Origin: Candidatus Syntrophocurvum alkaliphilum
GTDB taxonomy: Bacteria; Bacillota; Syntrophomonadia; Syntrophomonadales; Syntrophomonadaceae
Assembly: GCF_009734445.1 (NCBI RefSeq)
Contig: NZ_CP046457.1
Location: 372,001-436,000, forward strand
Length of the DNA: 64,000 nt
Direction: 5' to 3'
Shown here: one piece after another, positions 34,316 to 43,064 of the stretch
Layout of the letters: each line of letters begins with the position of its first letter
Position numbering within the stretch: the first letter of the stretch is position 1
Notes under the pieces: model-generated
Told to the model about the DNA's origin: nothing
Database searches by the model: none
The model's input: the letters and a program-made list of their open reading frames with translations, nothing else
Made by a program: the position numbers and the translations under genes

Positions 34316-34567
34316 TTAATGTTATAATACTTAGAGATTTATTATAACTAATCATGTGCCAAATGTAAACTTGTAATAATTTGTAGTTGTTTTTTAAAAA
34401 GTTTTTTTACATGCAGGAATAAGATGATTTTTAGCGAATAGAGAATATTATAAGTTAATGTAACAATAACACGGAGTAAAGCTAATTATTAGCTATAAAT
34501 TTACTTGTATTAATTTATTTAAAGTAATACAATTATTAAAAGAAGCTTGAATAAGGGGGGTGAACAA

Positions 34568-34888
34568 GTGTTAACTATTTTTGGTGCAACTGGTGGCGGA
34601 TTACTATCAAATCCCTTAATTGTATTTTTGAGCGTTTTAGTTATAACTTATGTGTTTGTTAAATTTTGCAGCTGGGCTAAAAGCTTTGAATTATCTAGTA
34701 AGGTGAAACTTGCTATTTATATTTTAACAGGATTAGGTTTAGTAGGCTTTAACGTTATGTATTACCAAGGAAATGCTGCAATACAGGCAACCGGAGACTG
34801 GGGAGCAGCAACTACAGCATTATTAGTTACATTTGCATGGGTATTTGTATTTGCTTTTGCTCTTATGTCTGAAAAGAAAGCAGAATAG
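34568..34888 (+). CDS. small membrane protein of unknown function, 106 aa
   Basis: GTG 34568 follows AAGGGGGGTG; an in-frame TTG (34547) lies before that ribosome site. The protein begins MLTIFGATGGGLLSNPLIVF and has three hydrophobic segments (about 12-30, 47-62, 80-100), ending in the charged tail SEKKAE. Both ends contain Gly/Ala-rich turns. It has its own terminator, and the ASKHA gene follows on the same strand. I recognise no family. Confidence 0.7.
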   Translation: MLTIFGATGGGLLSNPLIVFLSVLVITYVFVKFCSWAKSFELSSKVKLAIYILTGLGLVGFNVMYYQGNAAIQATGDWGAATTALLVTFAWVFVFAFALMSEKKAE

Positions 34889-34910
34889 AATAGAATAAAT
34901 AATATTAAAA

Positions 34911-34937
34911 TAAGCGGGTTACCTCGCTTATTTTTTT
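34911..34937 (+). terminator. terminator after the small membrane protein
   Basis: TAAGCGggttacctCGCTTA followed by TTTTTTT. Confidence 0.75.
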
Positions 34938-35001
34938 GCGTAAATTTACATTTTAAGTTACTGTATAATAATATATACATTTAAAAGTAGTAGGTGACAA
35001 A

Positions 35002-36828
35002 ATGTCTGAGCAAGTAAAGTTAACAATTGTTTTTCCCGATGGTTCAGAGGAGAACTATTTTTCTGAAAAGGGAGATACTTTATGGAAAACTTTAGAGATA
35101 ATAGGTGTTGATACTGGCGGTATATGTGGTGGAACTGGTATTTGCGGTAAATGCAAAACAAAAGTTGAAGGTGCTGTTAGTCCTGTAAGCCAAGAAGAAA
35201 AACAGCATCTCCTACCTGATGAAATTAAAATGGGTGAAAGACTAGCTTGTTATTATAGGGTAGATAAACCATTAACAGTAGTATTAAATAAAAATGATAA
35301 TTTAGCCAAATCTAATTTGAAGCTTAAATTTTATAACGAAAAAAAAACCCACGAGAATAATATTAAAGTTAAAAAAATATTTATAAATGGTCTAGATGCA
35401 AATTCGCCAGTTACACTTCAAGAGCGTTTACTAGAGGGAGTTAACCCTTATTTTTTAATGTTAAATCCAGATAATTATAACGAATTAGTAAAATTAGACC
35501 GTGCTGGTAGGCCAACACTAGAGTTATATGCAGTAATTTTAGATGATAAGGTAATTCCTAATATATCAAAAGAAAAAGAAAATATTTATGGGTTAGCAAT
35601 TGATATAGGTAGTACTACAATAAGTGGTGCACTCATAAATTTAGAGAATGGCGAGTTAGTAGGGCTAAAAAATGTTACTAATATGCAAAGAGTATATGGA
35701 GAGGATATTCTTAGTCGAGTAGCTTACTCCACGATAGATCAAAGTAATAAAGATAGATTACAAAAGTTATTGATTAATAATATTAATTCTTTAATTGATA
35801 GCTTTCAAAAAAATGTTTGTGCACAAAACATTTATAAAGTTGTGGTGGTTGGGAATCCTGTAATGCTTCATTTTTTAAGTGGATTAGATGTAAGTGGTTT
35901 TGGTAGTTCACCTTTTGTTGGAGTTATTGCAGATGAATTTGTACTGAAAGCAAACTCCATAGGGCTAAATGTAAATGAAATGGCCAATATGATTTTATTA
36001 CCACAATTAGGGGGATTTGTAGGAGCTGATACAACTGCATGTATGCTTAATTTACCCTATAATTCTAATTCAAATTTTTTACTAATCGATATAGGAACTA
36101 ATGGAGAAATTGTTTTATGTAAAAATCGTGAATTATGGGCTACATCTGCAGCTGCTGGTCCTGCTTTTGAGGGTGGTTCTCTAAAATGTGGAACAAGAGC
36201 CATACAAGGTTCAATAGATAGAGTTTTTTTACAGGATAGAAAATTTAGGTTTAATGTAATAGGAAATACACTAGCAAAAGGCATATGTGGTTCAGGAGTA
36301 ATAGACTTGATAGCCTGTTTAAGACAAGTAGATTGTTTAGATGAAAATGGAGTTATTAAAAATAATATAAAAACATATTTTGATGTATTAGACGAAAATA
36401 ATTATAATGAAATAGTTATAATAAATGGTGAATCAACTTATAATGGATATCCAATAATATTTACTCAAGAGGATATAAGACAAGTACAATTAGCAAAAGC
36501 TGCAATAAGGTCAGCAGTCGAAGTGTTGATGACAGTTGCTAAACTTGATTATAAGGATTTAGACAATATTTATTTAGCTGGAGCATTTGGTAGCTTTATT
36601 GATCCTGAAAATGCTATTAAAATAGGCTTATTACCTAATGTAGCCAAAAATAAAATTAAAAACATAGGTAATGCAGCGTTAGACGGTGCAATTTTAGCTT
36701 TAATAAATAAGGGTATTAAGGAAAAGGCTAAGGACTTAAAAAATATAACTAAGATAATAGATTTAGCCAACACAGATAACTTTAATGATATTTATATAAA
36801 AAATATTGGTTTCACTGCGAAAAGCTAA
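35002..36828 (+). CDS. ferredoxin-ASKHA reductive activator-like protein (DUF4445/RACE type)
   Basis: A 608-aa protein with an N-terminal [2Fe-2S] ferredoxin domain (about 1-90; Cys in GGICGGTGICGKCKTKVEG and RLACYYRV), a linker, and a C-terminal ASKHA ATPase-like domain (about 195-590; GLAIDIGSTTISGALINLEN, VVVVGNPVMLHFL, GGFVGADTTACML, LLIDIGTNGEIVL, and IYLAGAFGSFIDPENAI). Such proteins reactivate corrinoid enzymes (RACE proteins of methyl-transfer systems). No corrinoid protein or methyltransferase is nearby, so its target here is unknown. The last codons, from GGTTTCACTGC, and the stop lie inside a repeat end. Confidence 0.88.
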   Translation: MSEQVKLTIVFPDGSEENYFSEKGDTLWKTLEIIGVDTGGICGGTGICGKCKTKVEGAVSPVSQEEKQHLLPDEIKMGERLACYYRVDKPLTVVLNKNDNLAKSNLKLKFYNEKKTHENNIKVKKIFINGLDANSPVTLQERLLEGVNPYFLMLNPDNYNELVKLDRAGRPTLELYAVILDDKVIPNISKEKENIYGLAIDIGSTTISGALINLENGELVGLKNVTNMQRVYGEDILSRVAYSTIDQSNKDRLQKLLINNINSLIDSFQKNVCAQNIYKVVVVGNPVMLHFLSGLDVSGFGSSPFVGVIADEFVLKANSIGLNVNEMANMILLPQLGGFVGADTTACMLNLPYNSNSNFLLIDIGTNGEIVLCKNRELWATSAAAGPAFEGGSLKCGTRAIQGSIDRVFLQDRKFRFNVIGNTLAKGICGSGVIDLIACLRQVDCLDENGVIKNNIKTYFDVLDENNYNEIVIINGESTYNGYPIIFTQEDIRQVQLAKAAIRSAVEVLMTVAKLDYKDLDNIYLAGAFGSFIDPENAIKIGLLPNVAKNKIKNIGNAALDGAILALINKGIKEKAKDLKNITKIIDLANTDNFNDIYIKNIGFTAKS

Positions 36829-36860
36829 ACTTAAACTTTGGAATTGGCTGAGCAAACATG
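36809..36860 (-). repeat. GATTC-type element, end fragment D (overlaps ASKHA 3' end)
   Basis: GTTTCACTGCGAAAAGCTAA and the following GGAATTGGCTGAGCAAACATG equal the reverse complement of the right end of copies B and C, up to the start of the inner inverted repeat. The rest of the element is missing. Confidence 0.75.
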
Positions 36861-36881
36861 CAAAGAATTTATTTTTTGCCT

Positions 36882-36916
36882 AAACTAAGTGTATTTAATT
36901 AAGCACTTAGTTTTTT
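36882..36916 (+). terminator. terminator of the ASKHA gene
   Basis: AAACTAAGTG and (G)CACTTAGTTT arms around an AT-rich loop, followed by TTT. Confidence 0.7.
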
Positions 36917-36978
36917 ATATTAATAGGGATATAATAGATTTTGTATATCAAGTCAAATTAAAAAGGGGGAAGCTATTT

Positions 36979-37743
36979 ATGTTAATTGATTATCATATAC
37001 ATGCAGTAGCTCATGGTGAATACGATTTTACTAGTGAGTGGATTAAACAATTTATGATACAGGCTACAAAAAAAAATATAAAAGAAATTGGATTTAGTGA
37101 ACATGATGAGTTTGTTAATAAAATAGACTTAAGTGTAGTTAATAATACGAAAGAAAAAATAAAAGATATAGATGTCAAACTTGGGCTTGAAGTTGATTAC
37201 ATACCTGATAGAGAAGAGTATATTAAACAGCTTACTATAAATAAGAATTATGATTATATAATAGGTTCATTGCATTTTATTAATGGTTGGGGATTTGACC
37301 ATCCAGATAACAAACATACATTTGATACTAAACCAATAGACAATATTTATGAAAATTATTTTGATCTATTAATTAGTTTGGTAGAATCTAACTTATTTGA
37401 TATAGTAGGACATTTGGATTTAATAAAAATTTGGGGGCATAGACCAAAAAATAAATCTGTTATTGATTATGTAATGCCAGTATTAACCAGAATTAAAAAA
37501 CAAGATTTAGTAATAGAGATTAATAGTGGGGGGCTTAGAAAACCTGTTAGTGAAATTTATCCATCAGCAGATATAGTCAATGCTATGTTTGAATCTAATA
37601 TAGGTATAACATTTGGCTCGGATGCACATCATCCGGACCAAGTTGGAGAGGGACTAAATAAAGCATATGACCTAGCTTTAAAAGCTGGTTATAGATATGG
37701 AGTTAACTTTAAGAATCGCAAAAAGGAGTTATTCTATATCTAA
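36979..37743 (+). CDS. hisK: histidinol-phosphatase-like PHP protein
   Basis: A 254-aa PHP-family phosphatase from ATG 36979 (MLIDYHIHAVAHGEYDFTSE), after AAAAGGGGGAAG; the open frame upstream has no ribosome site. Metal-binding motifs are DYHIHAVAHGEY, FSEHDEF, GLEVDYIPDREE, GSLHFINGWGFDHP, VGHLDLIKIWG, and GSDAHHPDQVG. This fits HisJ/HisK histidinol phosphatases (about 265 aa). No other his gene is near, so the true substrate could be another phosphate monoester. Confidence 0.85.
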   Translation: MLIDYHIHAVAHGEYDFTSEWIKQFMIQATKKNIKEIGFSEHDEFVNKIDLSVVNNTKEKIKDIDVKLGLEVDYIPDREEYIKQLTINKNYDYIIGSLHFINGWGFDHPDNKHTFDTKPIDNIYENYFDLLISLVESNLFDIVGHLDLIKIWGHRPKNKSVIDYVMPVLTRIKKQDLVIEINSGGLRKPVSEIYPSADIVNAMFESNIGITFGSDAHHPDQVGEGLNKAYDLALKAGYRYGVNFKNRKKELFYI

Positions 37744-37764
37744 TAAATGCAAGGGAGATAAGAG

Positions 37765-38778
37765 ATGAGTAGTATAGCAATACTCTTAATAAGCCTTGGT
37801 GTAATACTTATTGGTGCTGAGATATTTGTTAATGGTATAGAATGGTTGGGGAAGAAATTAAACCTTTCACAAGGAGCAGTAGGGAGTGTTTTGGCTGCTG
37901 TTGGTACAGCTCTTCCCGAGTCAATGATTCCTATTATTGCCTTTCTAACTTATGGGGAAGCTGGCCATGAAATTGGAACTGGAGCAATTATAGGTGCACC
38001 CTTAATGTTATCAACACTTGCTATGTTTGTTGCAGGTATAGCAGTTTACATTTTTAGGAATAGAAGATTTGCGGGTACAGATGTAGTAGGAGATTACTCA
38101 ACTATGAGTCGAGATTTAGGTTTTTTTATTTTTGTCTTTACTGTAGCAGTGCTAGCTGGTTTGATACCTCCCGAATTAAGAACATGGCAACTTATTATAG
38201 GTGGTTTTTTAGTAGTTTGTTATTTCTGGTATGTTTATATATTAGTAAGTGAGAAACGTAATCTTATGACAAATGAGAATGTTTCACCAATGTATTTTGC
38301 TAGAAAACAAGAATCACCTTCATTTAAAATTATTTTAATTCAAGTACTTGTAGCATTAACTTTTATTATATTAGGTGCTCATATGTTTGTTGGTGCAATT
38401 AAGGAAATTGCAGTTATTATAGGAGTACCAGCTTTTGTAATTGCAATAATTATTGCTCCTGTAGCTACAGAATTACCAGAAAAGTTTAATAGTTTAATTT
38501 GGATTTCACGAGAAAAGGATACATTAGCTTTAGGCAATTTAACCGGAGCTATGGTATTTCAAAGTTCTTTAATACCAGCAGTTGGTATTTTCTTAACTCC
38601 ATGGCAATTAGGTTTAGGTCCAATATTAGCAGCTCTTATAGCCTTAGTCTCTGGAATTGTACTATATTTCGAATTGCGTTTTAAGAGATATATAAGCTTA
38701 AAAATGTTACTAATATGTGGTATATTTTATGCAATATTTTTAATTGGTGTATTTACAGGATTAATAACATGGGGGTAA
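37765..38778 (+). CDS. Ca2+/cation antiporter (CaCA superfamily, YrbG-like)
   Basis: A 337-aa, about ten-helix exchanger made of two inverted repeats. The alpha motifs are GSVLAAVGTALPESMIPIIA (first half) and APVATELPEKFNSLIW (second half), with the key acidic residues in PES and PEK. Its length and lack of a large cytoplasmic loop put it with the prokaryotic Na+/Ca2+ or H+/Ca2+ type exchangers. 22 bases after hisK, 4 before ridA. Confidence 0.88.
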   Translation: MSSIAILLISLGVILIGAEIFVNGIEWLGKKLNLSQGAVGSVLAAVGTALPESMIPIIAFLTYGEAGHEIGTGAIIGAPLMLSTLAMFVAGIAVYIFRNRRFAGTDVVGDYSTMSRDLGFFIFVFTVAVLAGLIPPELRTWQLIIGGFLVVCYFWYVYILVSEKRNLMTNENVSPMYFARKQESPSFKIILIQVLVALTFIILGAHMFVGAIKEIAVIIGVPAFVIAIIIAPVATELPEKFNSLIWISREKDTLALGNLTGAMVFQSSLIPAVGIFLTPWQLGLGPILAALIALVSGIVLYFELRFKRYISLKMLLICGIFYAIFLIGVFTGLITWG

Positions 38779-38782
38779 GATT

Positions 38783-39238
38783 ATGAATGTTAATCAGAGA
38801 TTAATTGACTTAGAGATTGAAATACCGGAAATGAGTAAACCACTCGCAGATTATGTTCCAGCAGTTAAAACAGGAGAATATATATTTATTTCAGGTCAGT
38901 TGCCTATAGTAGATGGAGACCTAATTTATAGTGGTAAAATAGGTAAGAATTTATCTTTAGGTGAGGGCAAAGATGCAGCAAGAATAGCTTGTATAAACTG
39001 TTTAGCGGCTTTAAAAAGCAAGGTAAGTTTAGAGGACGTTGAACAAATAGTGAAAGTTACAGGTTATGTTCAATGTGGTGAAGATTTTATAGAACATCCT
39101 CAAGTAATAAATGGGGCGTCAGAATTGTTAGGGCAAATTTTTGGTGATAAAGGCACCCATTCACGTGCAGCCGTAGGAGTCAATAGTTTGCCCTTAAATG
39201 CACCTTGTGAGGTCGAAATGATTGTAAAAATAAAATAA
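38783..39238 (+). CDS. RidA/YjgF family protein
   Basis: A 151-aa enamine/imine deaminase-fold protein. It shows YVPAVKTGEYIFISGQLPIV, DAARIACINCLAALKS, VKVTGYVQCGEDF and GTHSRAAVGVNSLPLNAPCE followed by VEMIVKIK. The Arg in HSRAAVGV matches the substrate-binding position of RidA. Somewhat longer than the usual 125-130 aa, as in the YjgF group often annotated as endoribonuclease. Starts 4 bases after the exchanger. Confidence 0.88.
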   Translation: MNVNQRLIDLEIEIPEMSKPLADYVPAVKTGEYIFISGQLPIVDGDLIYSGKIGKNLSLGEGKDAARIACINCLAALKSKVSLEDVEQIVKVTGYVQCGEDFIEHPQVINGASELLGQIFGDKGTHSRAAVGVNSLPLNAPCEVEMIVKIK

Positions 39239-39243
39239 AAAAC

Positions 39244-39270
39244 AAAAAACCGGTATTACCGGTTTTTTTT
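39244..39270 (+). terminator. terminator of hisK-exchanger-ridA
   Basis: AAAACCGGTATTACCGGTTTT palindrome with a run of eight Ts. Confidence 0.88.
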
Positions 39271-39278
39271 ATTTGCAA

Positions 39279-39506
39279 TTAAGCTGTTGATTGTTTTTGC
39301 TTTTTATCATAAAGTGAATAAGCGACTTTCCATCGTTCTTCTTCTTTAGTTCGTTTTTTGTTTAAGTATTCTTGAAGCAATTTTCGTTTTTCACGAGCAT
39401 GTTTTTCAATTATTATAGTAGCAATATATATACAAACAAATATTGCACCTTTAATTACAAAATAGATGATTGTATAAAATAAAAAAAGTTGTTGTAATTC
39501 CGTCAT
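39279..39506 (-). CDS. small membrane protein with basic tail, 75 aa
   Basis: A 75-aa minus-strand protein preceded by GAAGGGGGG. One membrane helix (about 8-33, FLFYTIIYFVIKGAIFVCIY) is followed by a strongly charged Lys/Arg/Glu-rich cytoplasmic tail (IIEKHAREKRKLLQEYLNKK, then RTKEEERWK). Its function is unknown. It lies in a run of small minus-strand genes (39552, 39924) and converges with ridA. Confidence 0.7.
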   Translation of the reverse strand: MTELQQLFLFYTIIYFVIKGAIFVCIYIATIIIEKHAREKRKLLQEYLNKKRTKEEERWKVAYSLYDKKQKQSTA

Positions 39507-39551
39507 GTTCCAAGCCCCCCTTCAAATAATTAAAATACTCTAGGGGATATT

Positions 39552-39650
39552 TTAAGTATCTAAATATATTCTTTGAAAAATATATACATTACTTACAGTG
39601 GCACTTACTAAAGAAAGGCAAATAGCTATAGCAGCAACGATTCCAGCCAT
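39552..39650 (-). CDS. putative 32-aa membrane peptide
   Basis: Minus-strand frame with ribosome site GAAAGGGGG seven bases before ATG. The peptide MAGIVAAIAICLSLVSATVS is followed by NVYIFQRIYLDT, one hydrophobic helix with a short polar end. Good ribosome site, ordinary start and the hydrophobic pattern support a real small gene; no family known. The 45 bases between its stop and the next gene start show no terminator, so both may be on one transcript. Confidence 0.55.
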   Translation of the reverse strand: MAGIVAAIAICLSLVSATVSNVYIFQRIYLDT

Positions 39651-39821
39651 TTGTAAACCCCCTTTCACAACATAACAAAAAAATATCTTAACAACCTATT
39701 AGGTTAGTGACATAATAACATGTTATCATATCATATGCAATATTTATTGGGAACAGCTATACTAGTTTTTGTATCGAATACGAAAAATATTAAGCAATAT
39801 AGAAATAATTATAGACAAAAT

Positions 39822-39849
39822 AAAAAAACCTGGATTAAAATCCAGGTTT
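39822..39849 (-). terminator. terminator (minus) of the ribbon-helix-helix gene
   Basis: AAACCTGGATT/AATCCAGGTTT hairpin with T-rich tail on the minus strand (TTTTTTTATTTTG). Confidence 0.75.
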
Positions 39850-39923
39850 AAGCCGTTGTTATATAACTAAGCTAACTATGTTATATAACCAAAATATAAA
39901 TATATGTTTTTATTATAATACTA

Positions 39924-40112
39924 TTAGTCCGCTCCAGAATCATCTGAACTGATTTGATTTCCTTGATTTTCAAACTCAGTTCTCCATTCATCTAAGTATT
40001 TTTCAATAAGTTTTCTAACTAATCGTGATTTAGTTGTAGCTTGATCTGCACAAGCGAATCTGAGTTCGCGATCAATTTCTTCGGGAACAACAACTGAAAT
40101 ATACTTTAACAT
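39924..40112 (-). CDS. ribbon-helix-helix (CopG/Arc-like) DNA-binding protein
   Basis: A 62-aa protein, ATG after AAGGGAGGG. MLKYISVVVPEEIDRELRFA forms the beta strand and first helix; KSRLVRKLIEKYLDEW forms the second helix of a ribbon-helix-helix dimer. The acidic tail (NQGNQISSDDSGAD) is unusual. It resembles antitoxin or small autoregulators, but no toxin gene of normal form is adjacent; the 39552 peptide and 39279 protein lie downstream. Confidence 0.8.
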   Translation of the reverse strand: MLKYISVVVPEEIDRELRFACADQATTKSRLVRKLIEKYLDEWRTEFENQGNQISSDDSGAD

Positions 40113-40663
40113 GTATAGCCCTCCCTTCTTAATAAAAAAACCGCAACATTATATCTTAATAACATTGTATCCTTATTTTTTGATGTATACAATTAATAAG
40201 TTTTAATTGGTGCCATAAATAGATTGCTTGGCATAAAAGAAGGTGTGGTTATTCCTTTTTTGCAATTGTTATCACAATTACAATCAAAAAAATGGTGGAA
40301 AAAGCCGGAGTAAAGATGTTTGAAATAATTAACATTTATAATAATTTCTTTAAAAAATCTATTTTGTTTAAATAAGTATAAAAAATGCAAGAATGTCACA
40401 TATAAAAGAACAACTTGCGAAAAATTGAGCAAGGTGCCAACATGGCATCATAATAGGTACTTAAAACAATTTGAAGGGTTTACATTTAAATTATAAACAA
40501 TATTAGATAAGATACAAAGTAAATAAACATCATATGTTACATATTCTGAAACAAAGCTATTTAATTACCAGCAATGACATGGTACTCAAATATGCTTGTT
40601 ATATGTTAACATACATTTGAAAATTGGTTATATTTGATGGCTAATTTTTTTATGATAAATACT
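40113..40663. other. intergenic stretch without supported gene
   Basis: AT-rich. A minus-strand frame of 79 codons (40193-40432) starts at TTG with no ribosome site. No strong hairpin with T-run. The right part holds the repeat fragment at 40664 and the promoter region of the nuoE-like operon. Confidence 0.6.
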
Positions 40664-40716
40664 AGTTATGCTGTAAAAAGTATCTACAGAAAATTTCAGG
40701 CTGAGCTAACGGGCTT
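40664..40716 (+). repeat. GATTC-type element, left-end fragment E
   Basis: AGTTATGCTGTAAAAAGTAT, then CTACAGAAAATTTCAGGCTG and AGCTAAC resembles the left 50 bases of copies A-C, including the outer arm of the inner inverted repeat (with T as in copy A), then diverges. It sits about 40 bases before the nuoE-like start. Confidence 0.6.
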
Positions 40717-40754
40717 ATTTAAAATAAGATAGTAAAGTAAGAGGAGTGTTTATA

Positions 40755-41294
40755 ATGAATTGTAGTTGCGGGGAAGAAAGGAATAACATAGATACTGAAA
40801 AAATTGATTTATCCCTAATTGATACTATTATTAATCAGTATAAAGGAGATAAAGGTAATTTAATAACAGTTTTACAAAAAACGCAAGATATATATGGATA
40901 TTTACCAGTTTCTAGCTTGAACTATATTGCCAAAGGATTAGGAATTAAGCGTTCTAAAGTTTTTGGAGTTGCAACTTTTTATACTCAATTTAGACTGACC
41001 CCTATGGGGAAGTATGTTATATTACTATGCCAGGGAACTGCTTGTCATGTTAATGGGTCAGAACAAATAGAAACTGCTTTATGCCAAGAGCTTAAAATAA
41101 AAACCGAGGAAACAACAGAAGATGGTTTGTTTACACTTAGCAATGCAGCATGTTTAGGGTGTTGTAGCTTAGCACCAGTAATGATGATAAATGGTCAAGC
41201 TTATGGACCTTTAACGCCAGATAAAGCTGTAAGTGTTGTTAGAGAGATTTATGCAAAAGAAAAGGTTAGTACTGGGGAAGGTGAAAAATCATGA
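40755..41294 (+). CDS. NuoE-like [2Fe-2S] subunit (StnA-type)
   Basis: A 179-aa thioredoxin-like ferredoxin from ATG 40755, after AAGAGGAG; GTG 40746 is a less likely start. It has the helical N-terminal part NLITVLQKTQDIYGYLPVSS, GVATFYTQFRLTPMGKYVI, and the four Cys of the [2Fe-2S] cluster in LCQGTACHVNGS and NAACLGCCSLAPVMMING. It starts a three-gene operon and overlaps the next gene by 4 bases. In such complexes it passes electrons between the FMN subunit and partners. Confidence 0.92.
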   Translation: MNCSCGEERNNIDTEKIDLSLIDTIINQYKGDKGNLITVLQKTQDIYGYLPVSSLNYIAKGLGIKRSKVFGVATFYTQFRLTPMGKYVILLCQGTACHVNGSEQIETALCQELKIKTEETTEDGLFTLSNAACLGCCSLAPVMMINGQAYGPLTPDKAVSVVREIYAKEKVSTGEGEKS

Positions 41295-43051
41295 TTATAC
41301 GTGTAGGTATGGGAAGTTGTGGTATTGCTGCAGGTGCTAATAATGTTTGGAATGCTATAAGTGAGAAAATATCTTCAAATAACCTTAATATTACATTACA
41401 AAAAACTGGGTGTAATGGGATGTGCTTTAGGGAGCCATTAGTAGATGTTATTGTTCCTAAAGGAGATATATATACTTATGGGAATGTAGAATTGGAGAAA
41501 ATTGATGAGATTATTGATTCCCATATTTATGATGATAAACCTATAACTAATTATCTTATTTCATCAGAAGCAATAAAAAATTTTATAGATAAACAACAAA
41601 GGATAGCTCTTAGAAATACAGGAATTATTAATCCTGAAAAAATTGATGATTATATTCAGTATGGTGGTTATGATGCATTAAAAATGTGTTTAGAGGAATT
41701 AACACCTTCTGATATCATTGAAGAAATAAAAACATCTGGATTAAGAGGTAGAGGTGGAGCTGGTTTTCCTACTTGGTTTAAATGGGAATCTACTCGAAAT
41801 GAAAAAAGTGCTGAAAAATATATAGTTTGTAATGCAGATGAAGGTGATCCAGGTGCTTTTATGGATAGAAGTATTTTAGAAAGTGATCCCCATACACTTT
41901 TAGAAGGTATGGCTATTGCTGGATATGCTACTGGAGCAACTATTGGAATAATATATGTAAGGGCAGAATATCCACTAGCTATAGAAAGGCTAGAAACAGC
42001 TATTGAACAGGCAAGAGAAAAAGGGTTATTAGGCAAAATCATTTTTAATAAAGATTTTAATTTTGATATTTGGATAAAACAAGGTGCAGGTGCATTTGTT
42101 TGTGGAGAAGAAACTGCCCTTATTGCTTCTTTAGAAGGGGAAAGGGGAATGCCTAAGCTCAAACCTCCATTTCCATCACAAAAGGGCTATTGGAATCAAC
42201 CTACTTCAATTAACAATGTAGAAACTTTAGCTAATGTACCTTGGATTATTAACAATAGAGGTAGTTCATTTTCTGCAATGGGCACTGAAGATAGTAAAGG
42301 AACTAAAGTCTTTGCATTAGCTGGGAAAGTAAAGCATGGTGGACTTGTGGAAGTTCCAATGGGGATAAGCCTACGTGAAGTTATATTTACTGTTGGTGGT
42401 GGAATAAAAGGAAATAAAAAATTCAAGGCAGTACAACTAGGAGGACCATCTGGTGGATGTATACCATTAGATTTATTAGATATTCCGGTTGATTACGAAT
42501 CAATAAATAATACAGGAGCTATAATGGGCTCAGGTGGAATGATAGTAGTTGATGATTCTACTTGCATGGTAGATATAGCCAGATTCTTTTTAGATTTTAC
42601 CCAAAAAGAATCATGTGGAAAGTGTGTTCAATGCAGAATTGGAACTAAGCGAATGCTAGAAGTACTTGAACGCATTTCCGAAGGCGATGGAAAACAAGGG
42701 GATATAGAATTACTTGAGCATTTATCTAGTCAAATTAAAGAAGGTTCACTTTGTGGTTTAGGTCAAAGTGCACCCAACCCAGTTTTAACAACCATAAAAT
42801 ATTTCAGAGATGAATATGAAGCTCATATAAATGACCGAGTATGTCCTGCAAAGCATTGCAAAAGCCTTATCACATATAAAATTGACCAAGAAAAATGTAA
42901 GGGCTGCGGCTTATGCAAAAAGAAATGTCCTACCGACTGTATTATCGGGGAGAAAAAAGAAGTACATGTAATAGAACAAGAACATTGTATTAAATGTGGT
43001 TCATGTTTAACTGCTTGTCCTGATAAATTTGCAGCAGTAGAGATAGTTTAG
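41291..43051 (+). CDS. NuoF-like FMN/NAD(H) and Fe-S subunit (StnB-type)
   Basis: A 586-aa protein. The N-terminal thioredoxin-like [2Fe-2S] domain (about 1-90) has MGSCGIAAGANNVWN and TGCNGMCFREP. The FMN/NAD core covers about 120-420 (SGLRGRGGAGFPTWFKWEST; GAGAFVCGEETALIASLEGE), with the [4Fe-4S] site ESCGKCVQCRIGTKRMLE and SLCGLGQSAPNP. Two C-terminal [4Fe-4S] ferredoxin motifs are CKGCGLCKKKCPTDC and CIKCGSCLTACP. This is the HydB/NuoF architecture of bifurcating hydrogenases and related enzymes. There is no hydrogenase H-cluster gene here. Confidence 0.93.
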   Translation: MIIRVGMGSCGIAAGANNVWNAISEKISSNNLNITLQKTGCNGMCFREPLVDVIVPKGDIYTYGNVELEKIDEIIDSHIYDDKPITNYLISSEAIKNFIDKQQRIALRNTGIINPEKIDDYIQYGGYDALKMCLEELTPSDIIEEIKTSGLRGRGGAGFPTWFKWESTRNEKSAEKYIVCNADEGDPGAFMDRSILESDPHTLLEGMAIAGYATGATIGIIYVRAEYPLAIERLETAIEQAREKGLLGKIIFNKDFNFDIWIKQGAGAFVCGEETALIASLEGERGMPKLKPPFPSQKGYWNQPTSINNVETLANVPWIINNRGSSFSAMGTEDSKGTKVFALAGKVKHGGLVEVPMGISLREVIFTVGGGIKGNKKFKAVQLGGPSGGCIPLDLLDIPVDYESINNTGAIMGSGGMIVVDDSTCMVDIARFFLDFTQKESCGKCVQCRIGTKRMLEVLERISEGDGKQGDIELLEHLSSQIKEGSLCGLGQSAPNPVLTTIKYFRDEYEAHINDRVCPAKHCKSLITYKIDQEKCKGCGLCKKKCPTDCIIGEKKEVHVIEQEHCIKCGSCLTACPDKFAAVEIV

Positions 43052-43064
43052 GGAGGTTTAAGCT

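Noticed and set aside
40193-40432. Minus-strand frame of 79 codons
   Set aside because: TTG start without ribosome site, AT-driven composition, no motif apart from a few Cys.
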